A DNA stretch of 64,000 nucleotides from Bacteroidales bacterium UBA7569. Lineage in GTDB: Bacteria; Bacteroidota; Bacteroidia; Bacteroidales; Paludibacteraceae. The notes beneath the pieces were generated by a model, which ran no database searches, was not told the origin of the DNA, and saw only the letters and a program-made list of their open reading frames with translations. Position numbers and translations under genes: made by a program. The stretch lies in contig DLLF01000006.1 in NCBI GenBank assembly GCA_002477945.1, positions 9,837 through 73,836 on the forward strand, read 5' to 3'. The number at the start of each line of letters is the position of its first letter. The first letter of the stretch is position 1. This document shows positions 19,241 to 28,978 of this stretch, piece by piece.

Positions 19241-20631
19241 TGTTCTGCTCCCCTGCCAATACGGTTCCAGCGTATGTGCCCTTGCCCCCAAGGTCTGTCT
19301 TTCTCAATGCTGAGCCAGATGAAGACAGGACGCCCGACAATGTGATCTTCCGGCACAAATCCCCAATAACGACTGTCGGCCGAGTTGTGACGGTTGTCAC
19401 CCATCATCCAATAATAATTCATTTGGAACATATATGGTTCACCAATCTTGATGGGTTGATGTTCATAGGCATCGGCAATGCGTTTGTAAACCCAGTAGTT
19501 GTCCTCTGTAATCATAATCACTTCTCCTGCATGGGGCATATAAACGGGACCGTAATTGTCTCGTGTCCATTCGGTATGACCGAGAGGATAGACATCACCG
19601 CCACGCCATGCCGGCTCGCGTTTGATGGCTTGTATATGAGGATTTTTGCTCAATCGCTCTACCATGGCTTGTGTCATCGGGAAATGATAGACAGGCAGCG
19701 ACGGATCCATCTCTATCGCAAGGATTTCCTGCACGCCTGTTTGCGTGGATGGAGATATGGTACGTCTGTCGTCTTTCGATACACCGAGTTTGTCCAAGGT
19801 TGATGGTGACAATGCACCTCCTGTGGTTTGCACATAGTAATTGTACTGCACGCCTTCATGGTCTTGCAATACTTGTCCGTTGATGTAGATTTGATTGTCA
19901 ATTATCTGCAATGTGTCACCGGGAGTTGCCACACAACGTTTGACATAGTTCTCGCGCCTGTCTACAGGACGATAGACAATGTCGCCGAATATGTCTTTCC
20001 TGTTTTCCACAACCGGTTTGCCATAGTAGTGGCACAGTGTGTAGTAGTCGGAACTCTGCTGTTTCAGGCATACTGTATCGCCTGCTGGAAAATTGAATAC
20101 GACGATGTCTTCTTTCTCTGGCGTGTCCCAGCCTGCCAAACGCTTGTATCCCCATTGCGGCTTGTCAATATACGATTTCCCGCCGCCAAGCCATTTTGGA
20201 AACGTGTGTTGCACAAGCGGAAACGAAAGCGGTGTATTGGGAACACGTGGACCATAACTTGCTTTGCTTACGAAGAGAAAATCACCCACGCGCAGACTCT
20301 TTTCCAACGAACTGCTCGGTATCTGGTAGTTTTGGAACAAGTACAAGTTGATGAAATAGACCGCCACTAAGGCAAACACAATAGCATCTGTCCATGAGAA
20401 CAGTGTGTAGAGTCTTTTGTTTGTGTCCTTGTATTTCCGCCACCAACTCCAATGGATATAGTGTGTTGTAAAGGCGTCCATAATTAGCGGGAGCAGTGCC
20501 AACCAGCCCAGGCTGCTCCAATCGCCCCACGCGACCCACAGCACAAAAACGATGTATAGACTGCTCCATATACCGCACTTGATCCAACTCCTTTTGCTTG
20601 TTTCTTGTATTCTTTCTTTGAAACTTTTCAT
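19237..20631 (-). CDS. lepB: Signal peptidase I
   Basis: This 464-residue membrane serine protease removes signal peptides. Two to three N-terminal hydrophobic helices (about 20-55 and 80-100) precede the catalytic serine, S108 in QIPSSSLEKSL. The Lys general base is probably in RENYVKRCVATPGDTLQI, and the C-terminal box D is MGDNRHNSADSRYWGFVPEDH. The length is above the E. coli enzyme because of an insert between the catalytic boxes, usual in Bacteroidota. It overlaps dapB and wbqC by 4 bp each. Confidence 0.95.
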   Translation of the reverse strand: MKSFKERIQETSKRSWIKCGIWSSLYIVFVLWVAWGDWSSLGWLALLPLIMDAFTTHYIHWSWWRKYKDTNKRLYTLFSWTDAIVFALVAVYFINLYLFQNYQIPSSSLEKSLRVGDFLFVSKASYGPRVPNTPLSFPLVQHTFPKWLGGGKSYIDKPQWGYKRLAGWDTPEKEDIVVFNFPAGDTVCLKQQSSDYYTLCHYYGKPVVENRKDIFGDIVYRPVDRRENYVKRCVATPGDTLQIIDNQIYINGQVLQDHEGVQYNYYVQTTGGALSPSTLDKLGVSKDDRRTISPSTQTGVQEILAIEMDPSLPVYHFPMTQAMVERLSKNPHIQAIKREPAWRGGDVYPLGHTEWTRDNYGPVYMPHAGEVIMITEDNYWVYKRIADAYEHQPIKIGEPYMFQMNYYWMMGDNRHNSADSRYWGFVPEDHIVGRPVFIWLSIEKDRPWGQGHIRWNRIGRGAEQ

Positions 20632-21344
20632 AGTCCTAACACTTCATTAAACTCATGATAACCGGTCTTTCCTTTCAGCCACTCGGCTGCCGTCACGGCA
20701 CCTGCGGCAAACCCCTTGCGGGAGTGTGCTTTGTGTTGCAGGCTGATTTCGTCCTCCCCGCTGTTCCATACAACAATATGTGTGCCGGGTATTTCTCCCT
20801 CACGTATGGACCGGATAGGGATATCGTTTGCATTGCACCCCAGTGAAAATGCAATCTGTTCTGCAAGCGTTTTGGCAGTACCGGAGGGAGAGTCCAACTT
20901 GTGAATATGATGTATTTCCGTCAAGGTCGGTTTGTATTGCGGGTAGCCGCTTAGCAAACCCGCCAGACGCTTGTTGATGGCAAAGAAAATGTTCACGCCT
21001 ATGCTGAAATTAGACGACCACAGCAAGCCTTTCCCCTTTGCGCAACCAACTGGTGATTGGCAGCAATCTTCGTCGTCATAAATCTCCTGCCGCAGTTTCG
21101 CTACATCCCAACCTGTCGTGCCGCATACAACAGGCACCCCTGCTTCCCAGGCTTCCCGTATATTGCCCTCGGCTGTCTTGGGCGTGGAGAACTCAATAGC
21201 CGCATCTGCCGAACGGAAAGCCTCCGAACGGAAATCTTGCAGGTTATCCTTGTCAATGATGCACACAATCTCATGCTGCCTTTCTCGGGCAACCTCTTCA
21301 ATAATGTGCCCCATCTTCCCATATCCTATGATCGCTATTCTCAT
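20628..21344 (-). CDS. dapB: 4-hydroxy-tetrahydrodipicolinate reductase
   Basis: This 238-residue NAD(P)H-dependent enzyme of lysine/diaminopimelate synthesis has the Rossmann motif GYGKMG (residues 7-12), followed by the catalytic and substrate region EIHHIHKLDSPSGTAKTLAE. The start at 21344 is chosen because the family begins MRIAIIGYG. The upstream ATG at 21365 would put extra residues and the -7 promoter box inside the ORF. It is first in the operon dapB-lepB-wbqC-ilvE. The predicted leader is almost nil. Confidence 0.96.
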   Translation of the reverse strand: MRIAIIGYGKMGHIIEEVARERQHEIVCIIDKDNLQDFRSEAFRSADAAIEFSTPKTAEGNIREAWEAGVPVVCGTTGWDVAKLRQEIYDDEDCCQSPVGCAKGKGLLWSSNFSIGVNIFFAINKRLAGLLSGYPQYKPTLTEIHHIHKLDSPSGTAKTLAEQIAFSLGCNANDIPIRSIREGEIPGTHIVVWNSGEDEISLQHKAHSRKGFAAGAVTAAEWLKGKTGYHEFNEVLGL

Positions 21345-21352
21345 ACAAGTTG

Positions 21353-21360
21353 CAAAGATA
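21353..21360 (-). promoter_or_regulatory. -7 box immediately upstream of dapB
   Basis: TATCTTTG on the minus strand ends 8 bp before the dapB ATG, so RNA should start within a few bases of the start codon. It is divergent from the 21504 promoter. Confidence 0.6.
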
Positions 21361-21503
21361 CGCATTTTTCATTACAATATGTCCGTTTCCGTCCGTTTTC
21401 TCCCGTTTTAGGGAGAATAAGTATGTTTTCTTCCCTTTCCCATATCATTTTGTAAACACAAAACGCAGATGAAGGCTGTTTGTTGAATGACTGAAATTTG
21501 TTG

Positions 21504-21511
21504 TATCTTTG
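21504..21511 (+). promoter_or_regulatory. -7 box immediately upstream of the orphan ABC ATPase gene
   Basis: TATCTTTG ends 4 bp before the ATG at 21516. If used, the mRNA would be leaderless or nearly so. Confidence 0.6.
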
Positions 21512-21515
21512 CGCT

Positions 21516-22259
21516 ATGAATTTGCTGATTGACCAATTGTCCGTGGGGTATGGGAAACGTATTATTCAACATGCTCTCTGTTTGTCTGCTCGGGCGGGCG
21601 AGATGGTTTGCCTGTTGGGTACGAACGGTTGTGGCAAGTCCACGCTCCTGCGTACGGTGGCGGGGCTGCAACCGCCTCTCTCTGGTAGTATCTCTGTCTG
21701 CGGACAAAATTTGTTGTCTCTTTCTTCGCAGGAACGCTCTCGCTTGTTGGCGTTGGTGCTGACCGAACGTGTGGCGTTGGAGAATACGGTTGTTGTCGAT
21801 ATCGTGTCAATGGGCTGTTATCCTTATGCCGATCTTCTCGGTGGACTGTCAAAAAAAGACTGCTTAATAGTGGAACAGGCTATGAAGCAAACCGGTATTT
21901 TTCCTTTGCGAAACCGTTATTTCAATAGTCTCAGCGATGGCGAAAAACAGCGGGTCCTGTTGGCGAAAGCATTGGCGCAGCAAACGCCCGTGGTTCTTTT
22001 GGATGAACCTACTGCGCATCTCGACCTGCCCGGCCGTGTCAAGACGTTCGCGCTCTTGCAAAAAATGGCACACGAGCAGCGAAAAACAATCATTGTTTCA
22101 ACCCACGACTTGGACCTGGCTCTGCAAACGGCAGACACCTTGTGGCTTATGGCACCGGATAAAGGCGTTATTGTCGGAACGCCTGTCCGGCTCTTGCAAA
22201 CGTCTGTTTTTATAGAACTTTTCGGTCCCGAAGTGGCTTCTCTTCTCCAACGTTTATAA
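21516..22259 (+). CDS. Orphan ABC transporter ATP-binding protein (iron/cobalamin type)
   Basis: This 247-residue ABC ATPase is of the FecE/BtuD-like class that imports siderophores, heme or cobalamin. Walker A is GTNGCGKS (residues 35-42), the signature LSDGEKQRV starts at 139, Walker B is VVLLDEPTAHLDL and the H-loop is IVSTHDLDL. The start at 21516 (MNLLIDQLSVGYG) is family-like; the ORF upstream of it is promoter sequence. Unusually, no permease or substrate-binding gene is next to it. It is followed by a palindromic repeat element. Confidence 0.88.
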   Translation: MNLLIDQLSVGYGKRIIQHALCLSARAGEMVCLLGTNGCGKSTLLRTVAGLQPPLSGSISVCGQNLLSLSSQERSRLLALVLTERVALENTVVVDIVSMGCYPYADLLGGLSKKDCLIVEQAMKQTGIFPLRNRYFNSLSDGEKQRVLLAKALAQQTPVVLLDEPTAHLDLPGRVKTFALLQKMAHEQRKTIIVSTHDLDLALQTADTLWLMAPDKGVIVGTPVRLLQTSVFIELFGPEVASLLQRL

Positions 22260-22317
22260 CTCGTTGGTGGAGTTAAATTAAAACATACGAGTCAGTAGCG
22301 TTGTCACCTTCGGCATT

Positions 22318-22432
22318 GTGTCGGGTGTCAAAAATGGAGCGGGAATTTCGGTAAGCGGAGATGTTGTTTGAGCGTAGCGGGTTTTGTCTCCGCCGAAATT
22401 AGAGTGAGATAATTTTTGGCAACGCCCGACAC
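22318..22432. repeat. 115-bp palindromic (MITE/REP-like) element
   Basis: The element is bounded by the 8-bp inverted repeat GTGTCGGG / CCCGACAC. It has further nested arms CAAAAAT/ATTTTTG, AATTTCGG (22344-22351) / CCGAAATT (22393-22400) and CGGAGA / TCTCCG, giving one long imperfect hairpin. A truncated copy of the left half lies at 5447-5497. It carries no coding potential. It lies between the ABC ATPase gene and convergent genes, and could also serve as a bidirectional terminator. Confidence 0.75.
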
Positions 22433-22457
22433 AAATCAATCCGCAGGTTAAGGTTGC

Positions 22458-22576
22458 TTATAGCCCCCTCTTTTGCGGGGTCCCCACGAACCCTGTAGGG
22501 CGAAGTGGGGCGCTCGTGAGGGGGGTGGGGAAGTTCCGTTGGTTTCTTTTCTTTTGGTCATGCAAAAGAAAAGAAA
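22458..22576. repeat. GC-rich module plus perfect 14-bp palindrome
   Basis: A variant of the family-B repeat (CCCCTCTTTTGCGGGGTCCC through GGGGGTGGGGAAGTTCC) is followed at 22543-22576 by TTTCTTTTCTTTTG, a 6-nt spacer and its exact complement CAAAAGAAAAGAAA. A related imperfect version occurs at about 25378-25414. Confidence 0.7.
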
Positions 22577-22744
22577 GGCATAAGCATAAAGATTAACCAT
22601 AATTTTCATATATTCGTGTGCTTTGAAACAATGAGTGGAACAAGTGAACCTGATTTCGTCAAGGGGGTGTTTATAGAACCTCAAAGTAAAAGAGACCGCC
22701 CTTTATAGAGCAGCCTCTTTCATTATTCCATATCTTGAATACTC

Positions 22745-23632
22745 TTAGAAGTAGAACGACATCAGCAGATTGGCACCGATATTGTCCGTCCCGAAGTGGA
22801 AACCGCTGCTTACAGGATATTTCAAGTCCGTCACAGTCTCCTTTTGTAACGTCAGGTTGTTCCATCCTTCGTAAGTAACATAGCGGTTGGGCGACCATTG
22901 ATACAGTAAATAAAGGTTCACATTTGCTCCCAATGATATTTTTGGAGCCACAAACCATTCTACACCTACCGATGCATAAGCACCGAATGTATGTGTGCCG
23001 TTGTAGTTGAAGTTCTTCAACGGACGGGCATTCGGAATGTAGGAATCATAAACCTCATAACTCCCCTCTATGGTCGGTCTCTGGTTGGCCTCTGTGATGG
23101 CATTGCCGTACTTGTAAGTCGTATTATTGGTGGAGAATGCGTAAACTAATCCTCCGCCGAACACACCTTGTACACTGCGTTTGCCTACACGGTAATCAGC
23201 ACCCAAAGCAATACTTCCCGCTGTCGAAGCATGGTTCACAACGTCTTCTGTTTTGCTCCTCGAAAGAGGGTCTTCCATCTTGGCTAAGTCGTCAACAACG
23301 TATGCGTGGTTGTGAAAACGGTTGATGTTCAAGCCGATGTTGGCACGTACACCCAACTGATCTGTTATCATGTAGCCGCCCATGATGGAAACCATATTGT
23401 TTACCATGGACTCACCCGCCAGATTGTTCAACGAGTTGCCCGTATTGCCGTTGAACATGTTGCCGACAAAACTGGCGATAGGATCCAAACTGAAGCCCAG
23501 CGACCAATCGCCTGCTGCAGGCAGCCACTCACTGTAATCACGGTTCACTTTTTGTTCCTTCTTGTCTTGTTCTGCCGCAAAAACAGGCACAATCAGCATC
23601 GTGGCTAATATAATACTTAATATCTTCTTCAT
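22745..23632 (-). CDS. Predicted outer-membrane beta-barrel protein
   Basis: This 295-residue protein has a signal peptide (about 1-19, ending VFAAEQ) and alternating amphipathic strands. The terminal aromatic residue (LLMSFYF) is typical of outer-membrane barrels. Strand-like segments include ANIGLNINRF, GALADYRVGK-like GSIALGADYRVG, and FGAYASVGVEWF. I do not recognise a named family. It follows the lipoprotein gene by 35 bp on the same strand and is probably co-transcribed with it. Confidence 0.75.
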   Translation of the reverse strand: MKKILSIILATMLIVPVFAAEQDKKEQKVNRDYSEWLPAAGDWSLGFSLDPIASFVGNMFNGNTGNSLNNLAGESMVNNMVSIMGGYMITDQLGVRANIGLNINRFHNHAYVVDDLAKMEDPLSRSKTEDVVNHASTAGSIALGADYRVGKRSVQGVFGGGLVYAFSTNNTTYKYGNAITEANQRPTIEGSYEVYDSYIPNARPLKNFNYNGTHTFGAYASVGVEWFVAPKISLGANVNLYLLYQWSPNRYVTYEGWNNLTLQKETVTDLKYPVSSGFHFGTDNIGANLLMSFYF

Positions 23633-23667
23633 AACGTATAATTATTAAGTTAGTCAACAACGGTCTC

Positions 23668-24717
23668 TTAGTAAGTGAATCCGAAGGGGTTGCCGCCTGC
23701 GCAGTTGTACAATGTATTGCCGTCTTTGTCTTCATCCACATCGGGATTGCCGATACCGCGGATCATGGCAGTGCTGGTCGGAGTGAAGGTCATAACCAGT
23801 GTCCTGGCGTTGAAAGTGACCAAATTGGCGGAAGAACCCAAGATCTCGCCGTTACCGGTCTGGTTGATGGCTTTGCTGTAGATTCCTGCTATGCTTTGTT
23901 TTCTCCAACTCTTGTCTTCCACGGAATAGTAGTAGTGGACAAATTCTTCGGTCAGATAAGGTTGTGACTCTACTTGTACGTAGGTCTCGTCCAAATTCCA
24001 TACATCATAGAGATTGGCGGTCAGTGTATATTCTCCGTCCGTTACGGTTACGTCATTATAGACAATCTCTGCATTGGAACGAAGATTGCTGAAAGTAATT
24101 CTGACCTTGCAGTTTGCAACCGAATTGCCGGCCTTGGCACCGATGATTTCGTCTTTGGTGTCAAGAATCGGAATCTCTGCTTCTGTTTTCACCTTGCCGG
24201 CTATCTTCACTTCCAAATTACGTGTCTCGATAGACGCAACCATATCGGGAAGCATCTCGAAGTCTGCCAATACCTTTACATCGCCTGCCATAACCGATAA
24301 GCCTTGTTCCGTACCTCTGAAGTAAGCCGTTGTGGGAATCACCTCGTTCGAAGCATTCAACTCTCCCATATATTCGCTCTCGAAGCCGCGAGGCTCAACG
24401 GTAAGACTGATAGCCTTCTGACCGACGGGAATAACGAGGGTGTAGTTGCCTTCCGCATCGGTCTTTGCCGTAATTTGCTTCACTCCCACAGCACCTTCAC
24501 TGTATTCCGAATAATTGATTTTTGCCACAACTTCAATGTCCGTTGCGGGTACCATCTGTTTTACATACTGGCTTCCGTCCACTTTGTAACCGATTTCATA
24601 AGTCACCTTGCCTTTCACAGTAGCGGATGTACTGATGTCTGAAAAATTGAGTTCAGACTGTTTCTGGCAGCCTATAAGAGCAAGAGCGGCTGCTGCAACG
24701 AAGAGAATCTTCTTCAT
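23668..24717 (-). CDS. Predicted surface lipoprotein with repeated beta domains
   Basis: This 349-residue protein begins with a lipoprotein signal (KKILFVAAAALALIGCQKQ; lipobox ALIGC, Cys17). The mature part is beta-rich with two or three carboxypeptidase-regulatory/Ig-like segments (GKVTYEIGYKVDG..., TDAEGNYTLVIPVGQKAISL, VTVTDGEYTLTANLYD). Proteins of this kind are common in the Bacteroidales envelope, and no enzyme motif is visible. A promoter box lies about 160 bp upstream, and the barrel protein gene follows. Confidence 0.75.
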   Translation of the reverse strand: MKKILFVAAAALALIGCQKQSELNFSDISTSATVKGKVTYEIGYKVDGSQYVKQMVPATDIEVVAKINYSEYSEGAVGVKQITAKTDAEGNYTLVIPVGQKAISLTVEPRGFESEYMGELNASNEVIPTTAYFRGTEQGLSVMAGDVKVLADFEMLPDMVASIETRNLEVKIAGKVKTEAEIPILDTKDEIIGAKAGNSVANCKVRITFSNLRSNAEIVYNDVTVTDGEYTLTANLYDVWNLDETYVQVESQPYLTEEFVHYYYSVEDKSWRKQSIAGIYSKAINQTGNGEILGSSANLVTFNARTLVMTFTPTSTAMIRGIGNPDVDEDKDGNTLYNCAGGNPFGFTY

Positions 24718-24876
24718 AGTGTTAATTGAATTAAGTGAATAAATAAAATGAATTGTAAAAAATAGATTGCTGACCCGATGAAACTTCCCGCCACAGTCTT
24801 TGCCTCCTCTTTGTCGCAGGGGGGGGTAAACGGAGATTTGTCAATAGATTGAGTCATGGGTTGTTATGTTCTATTG

Positions 24877-24884
24877 CAAAGATA
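24877..24884 (-). promoter_or_regulatory. -7 box for the lipoprotein/barrel gene pair
   Basis: TATCTTTG lies on the minus strand about 160 bp upstream of 24717. No clear -33 element was identified. Confidence 0.45.
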
Positions 24885-25062
24885 CGGCAAAGGTAAAACT
24901 ATTTTCTTTATTGTGCAAGCAAAAGAAAAGAAAGAATTAACAATAGCATGTTTATAACGATAATAAACCCTTCTGATGTTCCCTGTTAGACTAATCCGTC
25001 CAATTCGTCCCATTAGTCTCTCAATATCATAGGATTTCTCGATGAAATAGGGCTTCTGTATG

Positions 25063-25135
25063 AAAGCCCCTTCTTTGGAGGGGTTGGGGAGGTCATTCTC
25101 GCTTCTATAACTTCTCGAACAACTATAACGTCTGT
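25063..25135 (+). repeat. Dispersed repeats, families B and C
   Basis: The family-B module is AAGCCCCTTCTTTGGAGGGG followed by TTGGGGAGGTC (25063-25095). It is followed by a family-C module with TCTCGAACAACTATAACGTC (about 25112-25131). Confidence 0.7.
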
Positions 25136-25220
25136 CATAGTCTCATTGGCGGATTGTTTGTCCTCTCTGTCATCTTCTTTGCAAAATCGTACCTCGTAAA
25201 TGCTCCAATCGTAAATAATA

Positions 25221-25300
25221 CGACCCCTCATCGGGACCTCAAGCACCCCTCAACGAGAGATGGATTAGCCCCTTCTTTGGAGGGGGTGGGGAGGTCTTCT
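25221..25300 (+). repeat. Dispersed repeats, families A and B adjacent
   Basis: Family A (25221-25260, CGACCCCTCATCGGGACC...) runs directly into family B (25266-25300, AGCCCCTTCTTTGGAGGGGG TGGGGAGGTC). Confidence 0.75.
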
Positions 25301-25462
25301 CGCTCCATGGAACTTCTCTATGAACCGGAACTTCTGTATGATAGATCCTTCTGAGAGGGTCAGGGGAGTTCCTCTGGTTCCTTCTCTTTGGGGCATGCAA
25401 AAGAAAAGAGAGGTATATAATTATAGTTTTGGTGCGGTTGCCCTGAAATAAAAAGACTTTTC

Positions 25463-25493
25463 TTGGCAATTATGGGAAAAGATTGTACCTTTG
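25463..25493 (+). promoter_or_regulatory. Promoter of secA
   Basis: TTGG at 25463-25466 and TACCTTTG at 25486-25493 have 19-bp spacing. The leader is about 115 nt. Confidence 0.7.
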
Positions 25494-25614
25494 TACCTTG
25501 ATTGGATTGTATCGTGCCTGCGTGTGGCGGTGGCAGATGGTTTGCTCTGCAAGGCAGTGGCGGCAACGATGTCAAAACAATTATATATAACGAACTGAAC
25601 AAAACAATAAGAAT

Positions 25615-28600
25615 ATGGGATTTGTAGAAGTCTTGAGCAAATTGTTTGGCAATAAATCACAACGCGACCTGCGCGAGATTATGCCCTATGTGGATAAAGT
25701 CAAAGCCGTATATCCGGAGATCCGGTCCCTCGATAATGATGCTCTGCGGGAAAGAACGGAACAACTCAAAAAGCGCCTTGCCGATGCGGTGGCTGCCGAC
25801 AAGCAGCGTATTGCCGAACTTAAAGCAAGTGTCGAACAGATAGAGATTGAGAAGCGCGAGAAAGTCTATCGCGAGGTGGACAAGTTGGAGAAAGATATTG
25901 CCGACACCTACGAAAAAGTTCTCTTGGAAATCCTTCCCGAAGCCTTTGCTATCGTCAAGGATACGGCACGCCGTTTTGCGGAAAACGAAACAATAGAGGT
26001 GACCGCAACCGACTTCGACCGCAACCTTGCCGCAACCCGCGATTTCGTGCATATCGATGGCGACAAGGCTGTCTATCAGAACCATTGGATGGCGGGTGGT
26101 AATGAGATTACGTGGGATATGGTGCATTATGACGTGCAACTCATCGGAGGCGTCGTGCTGCATCAGGGTAAGATAGCGGAGATGGCGACGGGTGAAGGAA
26201 AAACATTGGTCGCAACCCTGCCCGTATTTCTCAATGCGCTCACCCACGAGGGCGTGCATGTCGTTACCGTGAACGACTATCTGGCGCGCCGTGACTCCGA
26301 ATGGATGGGGCCGCTTTATATGTTCCACGGGCTGTCGGTTGATTGCATCGACAAGTACCGTCCCAACTCCGACGAACGCCGCAAAGCCTATGCCTGTGAC
26401 ATCACTTTCGGTACCAACAACGAGTTCGGTTTCGACTATCTGCGCGACAATATGGCTACCTCGCCCCTCGATCTGGTGCAGCGAAAGCATAATTATGCCA
26501 TCGTCGATGAGGTGGACTCCGTCTTGATTGACGATGCCCGTACGCCTTTGATTATCAGCGGACCTGTTCCCAAAGGCGAAGAACAACTCTTCGATGAGTA
26601 CAAACACCGTGTGGAGTTGTTGGTGCGTACCCAGCAGACGCTTACGACCAAACTTCTGGCAGAGGCGCGCCAGAAGATGGCGTCAGAAGATAAAGCCGTA
26701 GCAGAGGAGGGGGAATTGGCTCTGTTCCGTTCCTATAAGGGAATGCCTAAGAACAAAGCCCTTATCAAATTCCTCTCCGAACCGGGCAACAAAGTGCGTC
26801 TGCAGAAGACGGAAGAGTTCTATATGCAGGAAAACAACAAGAATATGCATATAGCAACCGACGAACTCTATTTTGTTATCGACGAGAAAAATAAAACCAT
26901 TGAACTCACCGACAAAGGTATTGATACCCTCACCGGCTCCACCGATGACCCCACGTTCTTCGTTCTTCCCGATGTCGGGTCCGAGGTCGCAGAAATAGAA
27001 AAGGCTGCTCTCTCTGCCGAAGAGAAACAACAGAAAAAAGACGAAGTCCTGGAACAGTATGCCATCAAGGCGGAACGCGTGCATACCGTCAACCAGTTGC
27101 TCAAAGCCTATACCCTCTTCGAAAAAGATGTGGACTACGTCATTATGGACGGCGAAGTGAAGATTGTCGATGAACAGACGGGGCGTATCATGGAAGGTCG
27201 CCGCTGGTCGGATGGACTGCATCAGGCTGTCGAGGCGAAAGAAAATGTCAAAGTGGAGGCGGCTACGCAGACCTTTGCCACCATCACGCTGCAAAACTAC
27301 TTCCGTATGTACCACAAGTTGGCGGGTATGACGGGTACTGCTGAAACCGAGGCGGGCGAGTTCTGGAATATATACAAACTCGATGTGGTGGTTATACCCA
27401 CCAACCGCCCCATCGCACGTATCGACCTCAACGACCGTGTTTACCGTACCAAACGCGAGAAATACAATGCCGTCATCGAAGAAATTGTGCGTCTCCACAA
27501 CGAAGGACGCCCCGTCTTGGTGGGTACCACCTCGGTCGAGATAAGCGAATTGCTCTCCCGTATGCTCAACATACGCAAAATTACCCACAATGTCCTCAAT
27601 GCCAAGTTGCACCAGCGCGAAGCGGACATCGTGGCGGAAGCGGGACGTACAGGTACCGTCACTATCGCCACCAACATGGCGGGACGTGGTACCGACATCA
27701 AACTCACGCCCGAAGTCAAGGCAGCGGGCGGTCTCGCTATCATCGGTACGGAACGGCACGAGAGCCGCCGTGTGGATCGTCAGTTGCGCGGTCGTGCAGG
27801 ACGACAGGGTGACCCGGGATCTTCCGTCTTCTATGTGTCGTTGGAAGACGACCTTATGCGTATGTTCGGTTCCGAACGTATTGCCGCACTCATGGACAGA
27901 ATGGGCTTCGAAGAAGGCGAGATGATTGAGCATAAAATGATATCCAACTCTATCGAACGCGCGCAGAAGAAGGTGGAAGAAAACAACTTCGGTATTCGCA
28001 AACGCTTGCTGGAGTACGACGATGTCATGAACCAGCAGCGTAACGTCATATACGCAAAGCGGCACCATGCCCTCATGGGCGAGCGTTTGGGCGTGGACAT
28101 CGCCAATATGATCTACGATACGGCGGAGTCTGTACTAGGCAACAATTACGATTCCCTCGACTATGAAGGACTGCAAATGGAAGTCATGCAGGTCTTTGCA
28201 ATGGAAGTACCATTCACGGAAGAGGAATTCCGTGGTAAGAAAATGAACGAGTTGGTGGAATGCCTTGCCGAGGCTGCCCTGGAGATATTCAAACGTAAAA
28301 TGGACAAGTTGGCCGCTGTGGCATATCCCGTTATCAGGAATATCTACGAAACCAAGGGATCTCAATACGAAAACGTGCTGATTCCTGTCACCGATGGCAA
28401 GAAAGTTTATAATGTGGCAACCAACCTCAAAGCCGCCTATGAGACCGAGTGCAAGGAAGTGGTTCGGGAGTTTGAGAAGCGGACATTGCTCTATGTCATT
28501 GACGACGAGTGGAAAGAACATCTCCGCCAGTTGGACGACCTCAAGCAGTCCGTACAGAATGCGTCCTACGAACAGAAAGACCCGTTGCTCATCTATAAAC

Positions 28601-28920
28601 TGGAGTCCTTCAACTTGTTCTCCGCTATGCTCAACAATTTCAACCGTCGCGCGATTGCCATTCTCCTGCGGGGGCAGATACCTGTACGCGAACCCGAGCA
28701 GGTGCGTCAGGCGCAAGCGCAGCAGCGTCAGGATTATAGCAAGTATCGTACGCAGAAAGATGCTGCGGGGCAGCGTCCTATGGGAAATGCTGCACAGCGT
28801 GATACGCGGGAGATTCAGAAACCAGAACCACTCCGTGTCGAGAAGAAAATCGGACGCAATGACCCCTGTCCCTGTGGCAGCGGCAAGAAGTATAAGAATT
28901 GTCACGGACGCGATCTCTGA
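25615..28920 (+). CDS. secA: Preprotein translocase ATPase SecA
   Basis: This 1101-residue motor of the Sec pathway has Walker A ATGEGKT (residues 191-197) and the DEAD-like motif [17 protein letters not shown]. The preprotein cross-linking and helical scaffold regions follow, with [11 protein letters not shown] and [12 protein letters not shown] in the second nucleotide-binding fold. The C-terminal zinc site has C1085, C1087, C1096 and H1097 ([13 protein letters not shown]). It is longer than E. coli SecA because of inserts (for example around residues 350-480), as usual in Bacteroidota. A promoter lies 120 bp upstream, and lgt follows after 58 bp. Confidence 0.98.
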   Translation: MGFVEVLSKLFGNKSQRDLREIMPYVDKVKAVYPEIRSLDNDALRERTEQLKKRLADAVAADKQRIAELKASVEQIEIEKREKVYREVDKLEKDIADTYEKVLLEILPEAFAIVKDTARRFAENETIEVTATDFDRNLAATRDFVHIDGDKAVYQNHWMAGGNEITWDMVHYDVQLIGGVVLHQGKIAEMATGEGKTLVATLPVFLNALTHEGVHVVTVNDYLARRDSEWMGPLYMFHGLSVDCIDKYRPNSDERRKAYACDITFGTNNEFGFDYLRDNMATSPLDLVQRKHNYAIVDEVDSVLIDDARTPLIISGPVPKGEEQLFDEYKHRVELLVRTQQTLTTKLLAEARQKMASEDKAVAEEGELALFRSYKGMPKNKALIKFLSEPGNKVRLQKTEEFYMQENNKNMHIATDELYFVIDEKNKTIELTDKGIDTLTGSTDDPTFFVLPDVGSEVAEIEKAALSAEEKQQKKDEVLEQYAIKAERVHTVNQLLKAYTLFEKDVDYVIMDGEVKIVDEQTGRIMEGRRWSDGLHQAVEAKENVKVEAATQTFATITLQNYFRMYHKLAGMTGTAETEAGEFWNIYKLDVVVIPTNRPIARIDLNDRVYRTKREKYNAVIEEIVRLHNEGRPVLVGTTSVEISELLSRMLNIRKITHNVLNAKLHQREADIVAEAGRTGTVTIATNMAGRGTDIKLTPEVKAAGGLAIIGTERHESRRVDRQLRGRAGRQGDPGSSVFYVSLEDDLMRMFGSERIAALMDRMGFEEGEMIEHKMISNSIERAQKKVEENNFGIRKRLLEYDDVMNQQRNVIYAKRHHALMGERLGVDIANMIYDTAESVLGNNYDSLDYEGLQMEVMQVFAMEVPFTEEEFRGKKMNELVECLAEAALEIFKRKMDKLAAVAYPVIRNIYETKGSQYENVLIPVTDGKKVYNVATNLKAAYETECKEVVREFEKRTLLYVIDDEWKEHLRQLDDLKQSVQNASYEQKDPLLIYKLESFNLFSAMLNNFNRRAIAILLRGQIPVREPEQVRQAQAQQRQDYSKYRTQKDAAGQRPMGNAAQRDTREIQKPEPLRVEKKIGRNDPCPCGSGKKYKNCHGRDL

Positions 28921-28978
28921 TGGTGCCGCTCCGTTCTCCTGTTTGCACAAAGTCTGTATAAATAAGGTATAAAGAGAT

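Larger units (their letters stand above)
24718..25614. other. 900-bp repeat-rich intergenic region before secA
   Basis: Apart from the promoters and the repeat copies listed separately, this region holds degenerate repeat-like sequence. It includes the ATTAGACTAATCCGTCC-type stretch at about 24987-25016, shared with about 53404-53440. No gene is supported. Confidence 0.6.
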
